64,000 nt of DNA from DATFNV01 sp963827935 (GTDB taxonomy: Bacteria; Planctomycetota; Planctomycetia; Gemmatales; Gemmataceae), in NCBI GenBank assembly GCA_963827935.1, contig CAWHCN010000004.1, forward strand, positions 992,001 to 1,056,000, read 5' to 3'. Shown here piece by piece: positions 51,812-61,250 of the stretch. The notes below the pieces were generated by a model. That model had not been told where the DNA came from. It saw only the letters and a program-made list of their open reading frames with translations, and did no database searches. The position numbers and the translations under genes are program-made. The first letter of the stretch is position 1. Every line of letters starts with the position of its first letter.

Positions 51812-52146
51812 AGAGAAGAAGCACGGGACCGCGTTTCTCAGCGCAGGTCACTCCCTTTTCCTTATATCAGGAGATGCAGATGACCTTGCTCAACCTCAAT
51901 CTGCACCGGGGGCACTTCTGCGCTGTTCTGGACGGGTCTAAGAGGGTGGAATACCGAAGTAGAACAGACTTCTGGGAGAGGCGACTGAAGGGGAGGAAAT
52001 TCACCCACGTCAGGTTCCGTAATGGCTACTTGAAAACCGCCCCCGAAGTGATCGTTGTGTTGGAGAAGATCGTTGAAACGCCACACAGGTACGAGATACA
52101 CCTAGGCAAGATTGTCGAGCAAAAGAACACGGACAGCCTGACGTAA
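51808..52146 (+). CDS. ASCH/PUA-like domain protein attached to BREX
   Basis: This is a 112-residue protein whose ATG overlaps the brxL TGA (ATGA). LNLHRGHFCAVLDGSKRVEY, RTDFWERRL and RFRNGYLKTAPEVIVVLEKI are the strands of a compact ASCH fold that binds RNA or modified nucleotides. The coupling implies it is expressed with BREX. It is unrelated in sequence to the ASCH pair at 23-29 kb. Confidence 0.7.
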   Translation: MKRRSTGPRFSAQVTPFSLYQEMQMTLLNLNLHRGHFCAVLDGSKRVEYRSRTDFWERRLKGRKFTHVRFRNGYLKTAPEVIVVLEKIVETPHRYEIHLGKIVEQKNTDSLT

Positions 52147-52228
52147 CTCAACGGATGCTGCCGGTTGGCGGTCGCCGGCTTCGAATGACGACACACGCGA
52201 TGTGGAGCGCTCCTAGCGGAATACCTCA

Positions 52229-52492
52229 ATGGACGTGGGATCGCTTAAGAAACGACTTCAGGAGCACCTGACGGACGGCCTCGTCACCATCGTGGGGTCG
52301 GGGCTGTCGGCTGCTGAAGGTGTCCCCGGAATGGACGATCTGGCTGCGCACCTTCGGGCAGAGGTTCCCAAGATCATGAAGGCGTCCTCGGCCTCAATTT
52401 CGGAAAGGATCGCCGCCCAACTTGTTGCAGGTATAGATTTGGAGTCACGCGGCCTGTGCGCTGTGCGATGCGCGTTGACACACGCCCTTTAA
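52229..52492 (+). pseudogene. Truncated SIR2-domain protein
   Basis: The first ~70 codons read LQEHLTDGLVTIVGSGLSAA, then EGVPGMDDLAAHLRAEVPKI, the NAD-binding start of SIR2-family defence proteins (GxGxS followed by the GxPxxxxL region). The His-containing catalytic core is missing, and the frame degenerates before the stop at 52492. Full proteins usually exceed 300 residues, so this is a remnant. Confidence 0.65.
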
Positions 52493-52532
52493 TAATTACG
52501 CCGGGCCTGAACAAGTTTCGCGGCGGCTACGC

Positions 52533-52898
52533 ATGTCCTTCCCCCAACTGTGTATAATCGACCCCAAAAGCGCCCTGCCTGGGTGGTCGGCCATCGACAC
52601 GCTGGAGCGGTTCCAGGGCGGGGAGCGGACACTGATCCTGGTGAGCGCCACCGAGAGCGACCGGGCCTACTTGATGGCGTCCGCCGGGTTCCTGCTCGAC
52701 CCCCGCCGGCTGACTGTGGCGCTGAGCCGGGCAAAGCGGAAAATGATACTGGTCGCCTCCCGCAGCATCTTCTCGCTCTTCAGCACGGACGAGGAGACGT
52801 TCATCAACTCGCTGCTCTGGAAAAACCTGCTCCTGCGGGCGTGTTCGACGCTGCTGTGGGAGGGGGAGCGGGTGGCAGTGTGGGGGGGCAATGAATAG
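52533..52898 (+). pseudogene. C-terminal fragment of a superfamily 1 helicase (UPF1/DNA2-like)
   Basis: The sequence IDTLERFQGGERTLILVSAT, DRAYLMASAGFLLDPRRLTV and ALSRAKRKMILVASRS contains helicase motifs V (the DxxQG-type element, here ERFQGGE) and VI (ALSRAK). The Walker A and B half is absent. It starts only 40 bases past the SIR2 remnant, so a deletion probably removed the sequence between. Confidence 0.7.
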
Positions 52899-52939
52899 TC
52901 GTGCCGTGTCGGCTCGCATCGAGACAACGGGAGTTCATC

Positions 52940-53980
52940 ATGCTGAAGATTGATCGCCAGAAGCAACATTTCACACGCCTGGAGACACCGACCCTGGCCG
53001 ACGCTTCGATTTCGGAACGCTACGACCTGCAAGAGTACATCTGCAACAGCCCGGATGCCTTCTTTAGGGAGATCGGCCAGGAACTTTTCTTCATCGACAA
53101 CGAGTTGCAGCCCTCCGACGACGTGGAAGACCGCATCGACGTTCTGGCTCTGGACAAAGAGGGGCAGGCCGTTATCCTAGAGTTAAAACGGGGCAACCAC
53201 AAGTTGCAGATGTTCCAGGCCATCTCTTACGCTGGCATGATCGCCAAGTGGCAACCAGACGACTTTCTTGCCCGCCTGGACCCGGACAAGCGGGAAAAGC
53301 TACTGGACTTCCTTGAAGTAGAGAAGGAGGAGATCAATCGGCACCAGCGGATCATCCTCGTCGCAGAGAGGTTTGATTACAGTGTCCTCGTCGGTGCCGA
53401 ATGGCTTACCGAGCAATTCGGCCTCGATATTCTCTGTTGCCGTCTGTCCCTTGCCACGGATACCACAGGAAACGCCGAGTTTCTGGTCTGCTCGAACATC
53501 TTCCCCGCACCTGAACTGGCGCAGCAAGCTGTCCGCCGTGGGAGAGGGAGGGGAGGCGTCAACCCCCCAAAGTGGTCCGACTGGAATGCCGCTCTCGACA
53601 AGGTAAGTAACGCCGCCTTGGTTGCTTATTACTTGAAGGAACTGGAGGCAGGCAGGGAGAACTACCTCCGTAAACGAACCTTGCGGTATCGAATCGCGCG
53701 CAAACGACGATGGTCGGTCGCTGCCCGTCGTCAGAAGGCTTATGTCTGGCAAAGTGGCCGATTTGACGGCGACATCGATTTCTGGCGTAGCGGCCTGAGC
53801 CAACCGAACCAAGTAAAGTCTGTCAAAGAGGATCGGTGCCTCAGCTTTCTTCTGACAACGGACTCCGATTTCAATTACTTTCAGCTTGCAGCCACGCAGA
53901 AACTGCTCAGCACAGATTGGACGGAGGCTGGCGGCGCTGAGGAGCCAGAGGCCGACGTGGATGGTCAGGATGATGCGTGA
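52940..53980 (+). CDS. PD-(D/E)xK nuclease-like protein (NucS/DUF91-like N-terminus)
   Basis: This is an intact 346-residue protein; a GGGAG site precedes the ATG at 52940. Residues ~55-100 give the nuclease core: a Glu/Asp-rich strand (NELQPSDDVEDRIDVLALDK), then GQAVILELKRG, that is D(x)n-ExK, followed by QAISYAGMIAKWQPDD. This resembles endonuclease NucS/DUF91 and Card-type restriction enzymes. The C-terminal half is uncharacterised (KAYVWQSGRFDGDIDFWRSG). DNA cleavage in phage defence is likely from context. Confidence 0.7.
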   Translation: MLKIDRQKQHFTRLETPTLADASISERYDLQEYICNSPDAFFREIGQELFFIDNELQPSDDVEDRIDVLALDKEGQAVILELKRGNHKLQMFQAISYAGMIAKWQPDDFLARLDPDKREKLLDFLEVEKEEINRHQRIILVAERFDYSVLVGAEWLTEQFGLDILCCRLSLATDTTGNAEFLVCSNIFPAPELAQQAVRRGRGRGGVNPPKWSDWNAALDKVSNAALVAYYLKELEAGRENYLRKRTLRYRIARKRRWSVAARRQKAYVWQSGRFDGDIDFWRSGLSQPNQVKSVKEDRCLSFLLTTDSDFNYFQLAATQKLLSTDWTEAGGAEEPEADVDGQDDA

Positions 53981-54013
53981 CCTGACTCTTCCGCCTCGTG
54001 GGGGTGACAGTCA

Positions 54014-54529
54014 TGGCGAAGCACTGGTGTGTGAATTTTGAGGATGATGCGAACCTGGTGCTTGGGATCGAGAACAACTTGTGGTCAATAGGCTATCAGT
54101 ACGCTGACGACGGGAGCGATCTGCCATCCCGGAAGCGGAGAAGGCGCTCGTCAAGGGCGAAGTCGCAAAGGAGGCCATCGAGGTGTACCCCCCGGCGCAA
54201 GCGGCCGGGATCGAGGCCAGCCAGAGGCTCACCTGGGCGGCCGGTACGACGCGGAAACGGGAAAGAAGTACCAGGGCATCTCCCGGGTCGTGCAGGACAA
54301 GGACCAGGCCGTGGACCTCGGAAAATCCCACAATCAGAAGGGCAGCTCTAAGACATCGCAGCCGGAAGAATCCTCATCGTCAAAGATGAAGGGCACGGGC
54401 AACGATCCTGGCAGGAAGCTCGTTCGCGTGCAGTTCCCGCCGGGAGCCACGGCCGAGGAAATCGCCAAAGGGATCAACGAGGCGATGGAAAGAAACAAGG
54501 CACCCGAGCGGCCGGCCTCTTCGTCCTGA
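54014..54529 (+). CDS. Hypothetical protein, frameshifted, EVE-like start
   Basis: It begins MAKHWCVNFEDDANLVLGIE, which recalls the AKHWCVNF opening of EVE/PUA-like proteins, but after ~36 residues the frame changes (near 54130 and again near 54240). The rest (AEKALVKGEVAKEAIEVYPP, then VRVQFPPGATAEEIAKGINE) is unrelated to that fold. It may be a chimera of two genes. Function unknown. Confidence 0.45.
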
Positions 54530-54666
54530 GATTCAAGGAACAGTGTCGCGACGAACACGGGCTGTGCGCCTCGTGCGTCGCGGCTGGCGAGGGTGCCGTG
54601 GTGAAGCCGACGGGTTGCGCAACTTGACGCGACTGGTCGTAAGTACGCGAGTGAGGGAGTCCCGCG

Positions 54667-54951
54667 ATGCTGAGGTCCCGCATCCTGGCAGCGGACAAGG
54701 TCAGCCTCGACCACGAGTTGGGCGTGGTAACGCTGGACGGGGACACCCTGAAAATCTCCCCCGACGACCACGTCATGCGAAACATCCTGGAGAAGCCGCT
54801 CTGGCTGATCGACGGTGACCTGTACGCCAAGGACGACCCCGAGAAGTTCATCAAGAGCCTCTACCTGCACTACAAGTCGGCCTACTTCCGCGCGACCAAG
54901 GCCGAAGACGACGGGCTGCCGCCCACGAAGTCGGCCGGTCCATTGCCATAA
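54667..54951 (+). CDS. Small hypothetical protein
   Basis: This is a 94-residue product with regular composition (VSLDHELGVVTLDGDTLKIS, then YLHYKSAYFRATKAEDDG). A GGGAG site precedes the ATG. It is followed after nine bases by another small gene in the same direction, suggesting an operon of element accessory genes. No family recognised. Confidence 0.55.
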   Translation: MLRSRILAADKVSLDHELGVVTLDGDTLKISPDDHVMRNILEKPLWLIDGDLYAKDDPEKFIKSLYLHYKSAYFRATKAEDDGLPPTKSAGPLP

Positions 54952-54960
54952 GGTGCGACC

Positions 54961-55221
54961 ATGCTCACTGTCGATCAGATGGTGGCCATTTACCTGGAAA
55001 CGCCGAACCACCAGGCGCCCGTGACCGGCCCCGAGGCGGACGAGTTCCGCGCCAAATTGGCGGCAGCACGCGCCGACGCCACGAAGCGCGGCGGATACGT
55101 CGATTTCCCCGCCGATGTCCGTTCGGACTGCCAGAAGCAAGTCAAGAGCGTCAACACGGCGAAGGCCAGCAGCGAAAGCGGAGACCTGGGAATGAAACGC
55201 CCGCCGGCGGCCATCGACTGA
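54961..55221 (+). CDS. Small hypothetical protein
   Basis: This is an 86-residue product, MLTVDQMVAIYLETPNHQAP to the end PPAAID. The middle is helical and charged. It probably shares an mRNA with the gene at 54667. A hairpin starts at the base after its stop. No family recognised. Confidence 0.5.
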   Translation: MLTVDQMVAIYLETPNHQAPVTGPEADEFRAKLAAARADATKRGGYVDFPADVRSDCQKQVKSVNTAKASSESGDLGMKRPPAAID

Positions 55222-55251
55222 CCGGCCGCTGCGCTCTCTCGCGGCGGCCGG
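55222..55251 (+). terminator. Hairpin after the small-gene pair
   Basis: CCGGCCGC pairs with GCGGCCGG over a 14-nt loop, immediately after the stop codon, and is followed by a pyrimidine-rich CTCTTCTCTCTCCC stretch. It lies between two convergent genes and could serve both. Confidence 0.5.
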
Positions 55252-55296
55252 CGCCTCTTCTCTCTCCCGTGCATTGATATGGCTGCGGGTCGGCCG

Positions 55297-56592
55297 TCAT
55301 GGAGCGCTGGCCGTCGCGATGTAACCGTTCGTGCTCGAATCCGTCAGCGCGGCGAGTTGCTTCCACACCCGCCGCGCCTGCTCCGCGGTCATGTCCTCGA
55401 CCCGCCCTGACGCGCCGGGGACCGGCTCCAGGTAATCAGCGAGCCGAACGTGCTTTTGCGCGGCCAGGTCGGTCAGCTTACGATCGCCAACCGGGCCGAT
55501 GCCGGCGTCCGCGGTCTTCGGGGCCGGCATCGGCCCGTCGGCGGCAACGGTCTTCTCGCCGCCGGCCTTGGCGCCAGGCGTCCCCCACTGCGGCAGCGTC
55601 GGCGTGCGAACAAGCTGCCGCTTACCGGGGTCGTAGTCGCACCACTGGCTCGGCAGCCGGTACAGATACCGGCCGACTTCGTATTTCACCGCGGCCCGCT
55701 TCAGGGCGTCCGAGAAGGCGGCCTTCATCCGATCGCCGCTGTCGGGCTGTTCGGACTGGCCGCCGACATCGCTCTTGCAAATCCACCGCTCGCTGATCCG
55801 CAGGCGCAACCGGCACATCACCGAGCCGTCCGGCAGCACGCGGTACGAATCCTGCCATTCGGTCACGCCCAGCACGGTATCGAGGCGATCGCAGATCACG
55901 CGGGCATCGACGTAGGGCGGGGCCAGGGCGCGCCGGTCCGAGACGAGGACCGGCTTGAACCGCACTTCACTCATGTCGAACGGGGCCGCCGTAGCGGCCG
56001 CAATGCGTTGCACGTCAGCGCCAGCGGTGGTTAGGTCGTCATCGGGTCTCCGGTTCGGGGAAGGGGCCGGCGGTGGCGAGCCGCCGGCCGGGTGGGACGT
56101 GTGACGTGTATACCGCTCGTTGGCGTTGGCTTCGCTGAAGTCGCCGCTGTAGAACTCATCCCGCAACATCCGCTCCTGTTCATGGGTCCGGGCCGGCGCC
56201 GACGTGGCGTCCGGCTGGACGGTCGGCAGCGCCTGCCGCAGCGCCGCCTGGTGCCGGCACCCGCCCGGGCGCTCGCTGCGATAGATGCCATCGGGGCAGT
56301 CGCACCCGCTCAGGTCCGCGGGCAGGTCGTACTGCTCGCCGGTGACGAACTTGCTGAGCCGGAAGGCGACCAGGCGACCGGCGTCGAGAATCGCCTGACA
56401 CCAGTAAGCCATCTCGTCGCGGTCGGTGTGATCGCCGTGGACGATGGCCAGCACCGCGGCGCCGTCGATCAGGTCCTGGGCAGTCGCCCCACCGACGAAT
56501 CGCCCCTCGACCTGTACCGGCAGGAGGGGCTTGCGGTCGAGGGAGCGGGTGACGTTGCGTTGACGGGCCGGGGGAAGGATCGTAGCGTTCAT
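55297..56592 (-). CDS. Rad52/Rad22-type recombination mediator with N-terminal SWIM zinc finger
   Basis: This is an intact 431-residue protein. Residues ~75-115 contain CDC and CRH in the spacing CxCx(n)CxH of a SWIM zinc-binding motif (SGCDCPDGIYRSERPGGCRH). The C-terminal half is a Rad52/22 fold: SEVRFKPVLVSDRRALAPPY, VDARVICDRLDTVLGVTEWQ and FSDALKRAAVKYEVGRYLYR. Single-strand annealing in phage-style recombination is the expected role. It is transcribed away from the XRE gene; the 279 bases between hold the XRE promoter and otherwise no gene. Confidence 0.8.
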   Translation of the reverse strand: MNATILPPARQRNVTRSLDRKPLLPVQVEGRFVGGATAQDLIDGAAVLAIVHGDHTDRDEMAYWCQAILDAGRLVAFRLSKFVTGEQYDLPADLSGCDCPDGIYRSERPGGCRHQAALRQALPTVQPDATSAPARTHEQERMLRDEFYSGDFSEANANERYTRHTSHPAGGSPPPAPSPNRRPDDDLTTAGADVQRIAAATAAPFDMSEVRFKPVLVSDRRALAPPYVDARVICDRLDTVLGVTEWQDSYRVLPDGSVMCRLRLRISERWICKSDVGGQSEQPDSGDRMKAAFSDALKRAAVKYEVGRYLYRLPSQWCDYDPGKRQLVRTPTLPQWGTPGAKAGGEKTVAADGPMPAPKTADAGIGPVGDRKLTDLAAQKHVRLADYLEPVPGASGRVEDMTAEQARRVWKQLAALTDSSTNGYIATASAP

Positions 56593-56782
56593 ATTGCGTT
56601 CCTTTCATGAGAAGGAATGCCACGGGACGGGCGTGTTAGCGCACGCGCCGTCCCAACTTGTCGCCGGCCCGACCGTCAGGCCGGCATTGCCTCTCTCCGT
56701 TTCTCCTTGGCCGCTCGCAAGTCCCGGCTGAACCCGCAAGCCGCCGGGAGATTGGCCACGAGGGACCAGGTTGTCAATGAGC

Positions 56783-56846
56783 TTGTAGCCTACTGACTAC
56801 ATTGATATAATAAGGCCAACTGGCCTAATTGACAAGTCCAGTTGGC
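56783..56846 (+). promoter_or_regulatory. Promoter and operator of the XRE gene
   Basis: TTGTAG (56783-56788) and TATAAT (56806-56811) are separated by 17 bases. Just downstream, GCCAACTGG (56815-56823) and CCAGTTGGC (56838-56846) form a perfect 9-bp inverted repeat with a 14-base spacer. A dimeric repressor bound there would block initiation, as in XRE autoregulation. The whole segment is AT-rich relative to its surroundings. Confidence 0.7.
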
Positions 56847-56871
56847 TACATTTTCAGGATTATTCTAGGGT

Positions 56872-57168
56872 ATGCCCATGAGCGCGGAATGGTTCGCGGG
56901 ACGGTTGCGGGAGCTGCGCGTCGGGGCCGGGCTCACTCAGGATCAGCTCGCCGAGAAGGCTGGCGTGAAGAGGGACGCCGTTGCCCGATGGGAACGGGGC
57001 ACGCGCGAGCCGAGCTGGTCCAACGTCGTTGCCCTGGCGGACGCGCTCGGAGTCAGCACCGAGGCGTTCCGGCAGGAGCCCGGCCCGGCGCAGATAGCAC
57101 TACCTGGGCGGCCACGGAAGGCCCCGCCGGCAGTGAAAGCCCTGGAAAGGCCGTGGAAGCTGACGTGA
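56872..57168 (+). CDS. XRE-family transcriptional regulator
   Basis: This is a 98-residue protein with a classical HTH: LRELRVGAGLTQDQLAEKAG, then VKRDAVARWERGTREPSWSN and ALADALGVSTEAFRQEPGP. The C-terminus is Pro/Lys-rich. It has its own promoter and operator and lies 102 bases upstream of the nuclease-STAND gene in the same direction, so it probably controls that gene. The ribosome site (AGGG) is weak. Confidence 0.83.
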   Translation: MPMSAEWFAGRLRELRVGAGLTQDQLAEKAGVKRDAVARWERGTREPSWSNVVALADALGVSTEAFRQEPGPAQIALPGRPRKAPPAVKALERPWKLT

Positions 57169-57270
57169 CCACGCAGCGGAGCTTTGCTGCCGTTTGTGCT
57201 TGGCCAAGCGATGACGCTGCCGTAAGCTGAGGACGAGAGTCGGTTGCGCTGTGCTGAACCGGGGTGCCTC

Positions 57271-60200
57271 ATGAGTCGCATCTGGTATGTCGAGTCGATT
57301 CACATCAAGCAGTTCCAGGGACGGGACCGACCATTCGCCGAGTTGATAAACTCCCTGCTCGTGCGGCAATCCCGGGATTGTTATTTGCCCGATGCAGCAT
57401 TGCGGCTAAACCTGAATACACTAGCACCCGACGGGGGTGTCGATGCGGCCGTAGATCAAGCTGCTCCTCGTGAGAGGGACTCGACGGGCTATTTGACGGA
57501 CCGGACCTGTTGGCAGTATAAAGCATGCCCGACAGGGCACATACACGCCCCTCAAGGCGAAAGAGGTGGGCAACGGGCCGGCCTCGTTTACGAGGTCAGC
57601 AAGCCAGAGGTCAGGAGGCTTACAACCGAGGGATATGGATACCGCTTCTGCATCGCAGACGAACTTCCGCCTAACCGGATCTTCGAGTGGGAGGATTGGC
57701 TGTTTCAGGAGGTTCGGAAGATCAACGCCGGCGCCCCAAGACCCATCGTGTTGACCGCGTCACGGCTGGCGACATGGGCCAGCCGCTATCCTGGGTTGAT
57801 CCGCGAACTCCGCAACGACCTCGGCTCCTTCCGTGAGCTGAAGACTTGGGGGCAGGAGATTCGACGCTTAACCGACACGTACTTTCCGGTGCCCGCTTGG
57901 GCTGCCCACCTCCGATTGGTGCGCGAGTTCGCGGACTTTCGGACGACGCCACGGGGGGGAGTCCTGACAGTCAGCGGCGAGGCAGGCGTGGGCAAGACAC
58001 GCTGCGTGTACGAAGCTCTTGCCGCAGACGCGGCGAACCAAGCCGTTGTGGTCTACACGACGAATGAGAGCGAGGCGGAAGCGCTAGTGACCCACCTAGC
58101 CGGGGACCCTAATGCCAAGGCGCTAGTCGTCGCCGATGAATGTGGGCTACAGGTTGCAGTCCGATTGGAAAGGGCGCTGGGGACGCACAGGAGCCGCCTC
58201 CGAGTCATCGCCATCGACAACCAGCAACAAGCCGAGCGGACGAGCATGGGGGAACTGCGGCTCGCCCGCCTTTCCGATCAAGAGGTCGATGAGATCCTCA
58301 AACTCAATTTTCCAACCGTCCTGCTGGACCGCCGGCGTGCTTTCGCGCACCTCTCTCACGGTTTCGTCCGCCTGGCTGTGGACCTCTGCGAATATCAGCA
58401 TCTCATCCCAGAAAGGGGGAACATCGACGCGACGTTGATCGAATGGTTCCAGAGGCACTACCTCACCGCCCGGCTCCATGATAAAGAACACACCGCGGTG
58501 ATAATCGTTTCGCTAGCCTCTCGGGTGGGGTTCAGCGGCGATGTGGCATCGCAGTTGCATGAACTGTGCGCGGCATGCCAGGGGTCTGGCATCACCGCCG
58601 AAGAGGTCGTGGAGATCGCACGTCGATTGAAACAGTCACCGGGATTCATTGCGGTAGGGGAGCGCTATCTTTACGTGACGCCGCGGCTGATCGCCCAGGC
58701 GGCTTTCCGGACAGCTTGGGATCACTGGGTTCGCCCGTCACCTATTGACTTCTTCCTCGCCCTGCCCGCGGGCCTTGAGGAGCCATTTTTCGCGCAACTG
58801 CGCGATGCCGGCACAGCTGAGATGAGACGGGCGTGCGCGGATTTTTTTTTGAAGTGGACCACCCAGCTCACGGTAAAGGACGTGGCTGATGATATGAACG
58901 TGCGGCGACTGGTCCGCCTAGCCGACGTGGAACCGAACAGCGTCCTCCCTCGCCTCCGACAGTTAATCGAGTCGGTTGGTGTTGGCGATCTCCAGGGACT
59001 GCACGCGGATAGTTCTACAGACACCTGGGATTTCGCGGAGGCCGGCGCAGGGGTAAAGCCAAGGCGGCCCGCCGGGACCTCGTATGGCTTGCCGAGCGTT
59101 TCTTGTCGCTTCCCGAACACTTCCGCGACGCGGAGCGGATTTTGTTCCGGTTGGCGCTGGCGGAGACGGAAACTTACGCGAACAACGCAACCGGCGTCTG
59201 GACCGCAATCTTCCAGTTGTACCTATCAGGGACGCCGGTCTCCTACCCTGACCGACTCCAGCTGCTCGAATCCCGGTTCCAGGGCGAGGACGAAAGGGAA
59301 AGGAGGCTGTGCTTCGCGGGCCTCGACACTTCTATTTCCGCCTTCCGCGGGGGGAGCGGACGGGTGCTTGGCCCCCCGGTCGTGGCGGGGCGGATACCGC
59401 CGGCCGAATGGCAACCCACCTCTTCAGCGGAGGCAACCTGGTGCTGGGAGGCCACTGTGAGCCTGTTGCGGCGGCTCACGCACCACGGCGATGCCTCGAC
59501 CCGCGAAGCGGCCCTGCGACTAGCTGTCAAGCGCGTTCACACTATCCTGCTGCTCGGCTCTCTCCGGGATGCGCGAGAGATGATCGCGGAAGCCGGGGCC
59601 TTGCCTGACGACTTGTTGGCCAGCTTGCTAAAGGAGATAGATGAATTCCTTGAGTTCTTTAGCGATCCCCAGTCGAAACTCATTCCGATGGCCGTCGAGG
59701 CCGGTGTCCGGGCTTGGCGGGACCAATTGGTGCCGGATACGCTCCACGGGAGACTCGTTGCTACCATCGGACAGGAGCCGTGGCACTTATGGGGGCGGGG
59801 TAGGGGGCAGGGGCGGGGGCAAGCGGATCAGGAACCTGTGATCCGAGAAATTGCCGAGGAACTCCTCCGGGACCGGGCCGCGTTCGACCGGGAGATCGGC
59901 TGGCTGCTGTCCGAGCACGCCAAGTCTGCATTCCGCCTCGGCGACCACTTAGGGGAATTAGACGTGGCCGGCGAATTGCTTGAGCCCCTCTTGGCCGCTG
60001 CTGTCGCCAGCGCCCACTTGGGCCTGGCCCGAGGATACCTCAAAGGACTGACCGAGCGGCATCCGCCGCACCTCGGCCGCGCCAACGAGTTGCTCGACAG
60101 CTATCAGCAGGACCACCCCCAGGCGATTTTCGACCTCAGTTCGGCGGCCACGGCACTGCGACCTTTCCCGCGGTTGTTGGCGATGGTAGACGGCGGGCAA

Positions 60201-61075
60201 CTGGCGCCTGTCGATTTGCGCGGCTACTTCTACGCGGGCAAACGCCACCTGCCATCCGGGGAATTGGCTGAAGTGCTGAGTCGTCTGACCGGGGCGGCCC
60301 GGCGAGGCGACGTTGACGCGGCTCGGGCCGCCTTAAACGTCCTATGGATACAGTTGGGACCCAAGGCCGGTGGCAGTGCCACCGCCGCGCTGCAGGACCC
60401 AGAAATTCGAGGGCTCTTGACAGACATCCTTCGGTTGTCCGCAGAGACAGCCAGCCGTGAAGTCCACGCCTGGGATGAGCTGTTGGGCTACCTCGCCGAA
60501 ATCGACCCCGACGAGGCGGCCGCCATTGCCGGCTTGGGCCTCACAAGTCAGGACTTGCGTGTACGCGAGTCCGCCGTTGCCTGTCTTACCGCACTGGCAC
60601 ACGCGCAACCGAAGGCGGTGATGGAGCGGCTGGGGGCCGCACTACTCGATCCCACCGTCGGACCGATCCTGGGCATCCAGGGTTTGCACGGCTTGGTAGG
60701 CGCCTTGCCTCCGGGAGTGGTGAGGTGCTGGCTTGAGTCCCACGGCTTGCCGGGGCGCTGGTGATCGCTCGCCACCTTCCGCCCCCGGTTGTTGAGGGTG
60801 GACAGCCGCGCGTCCCCGAACTGACGGCCTATGTCCTCCAACGCTTCGAGGGTGAGGACGGCGTGTTCCATGAATTCTGCGCTGGGGTGCACTCAGGGGC
60901 GGTTTATTGGGGCAATATCGCTGAGCAGTACGAAAAGCAGGCTGAGGCCGCACGCCCCTTTCTGACCGACCGGATCCGGCGAATCCGGGAATGGGCTATG
61001 TATGAAATCGAACATGGGAAAGAGCTGAGCGAATTCTGGCGCGTTCGCGACGAGGAGGACGAGATGCCACAGTAG
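57271..61075 (+). CDS. Mrr-like nuclease + STAND NTPase + helical-repeat protein (Avs-like defence candidate), two frameshifts
   Basis: The joined product is ~1268 residues. Residues ~54-84 give PDGGVDAAVDQ and CWQYKA, an ordered D...QxK pattern (D58, Q82, K84) typical of Mrr-like PD-(D/E)xK nucleases. Residues ~229-300 form a P-loop NTPase: Walker A TVSGEAGVGKTRCVYEAL and Walker B-like ALVVADEC, with an arginine-rich STAND-like helical region following. The remaining ~750 residues are alpha-helical repeats. Frame slips lie near 59040 and 60752; the true C-terminus (ALVIARHLPPPVVEGGQPRV and on) ends at 61075. The effector-NTPase-sensor order matches antiviral STAND (Avs) proteins, though I cannot assign a known Avs type. 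Confidence 0.72.
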
Positions 61076-61093
61076 CGGGGAATAGTACCGGCC

Positions 61094-61250
61094 GTGGAAG
61101 GATTGACCACCGAGGCGTTCCGCCAGGAGCCCGGGCTGGCGCCGGAGGCACACCGGGGCCGGCCCTGGAAGGCCGCGGCGGAGGCTAGGACATCGGTGAC
61201 GGGATCAGAGCAGCGACGACCCGCACGTTCGCAGATCACGCCAAGTACAA
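61094..61250 (+). pseudogene. Remnant of an XRE-gene C-terminus
   Basis: LTTEAFRQEPGLAPEAHRGR and PWKAAAEA mirror the XRE protein tail (VSTEAFRQEPGPAQIALPGR) encoded at 57.05-57.1 kb, and ACCGAGGCGTTCCG is shared at DNA level. The HTH part is absent. Such a remnant directly after the STAND gene suggests a duplicated flank. Confidence 0.55.
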
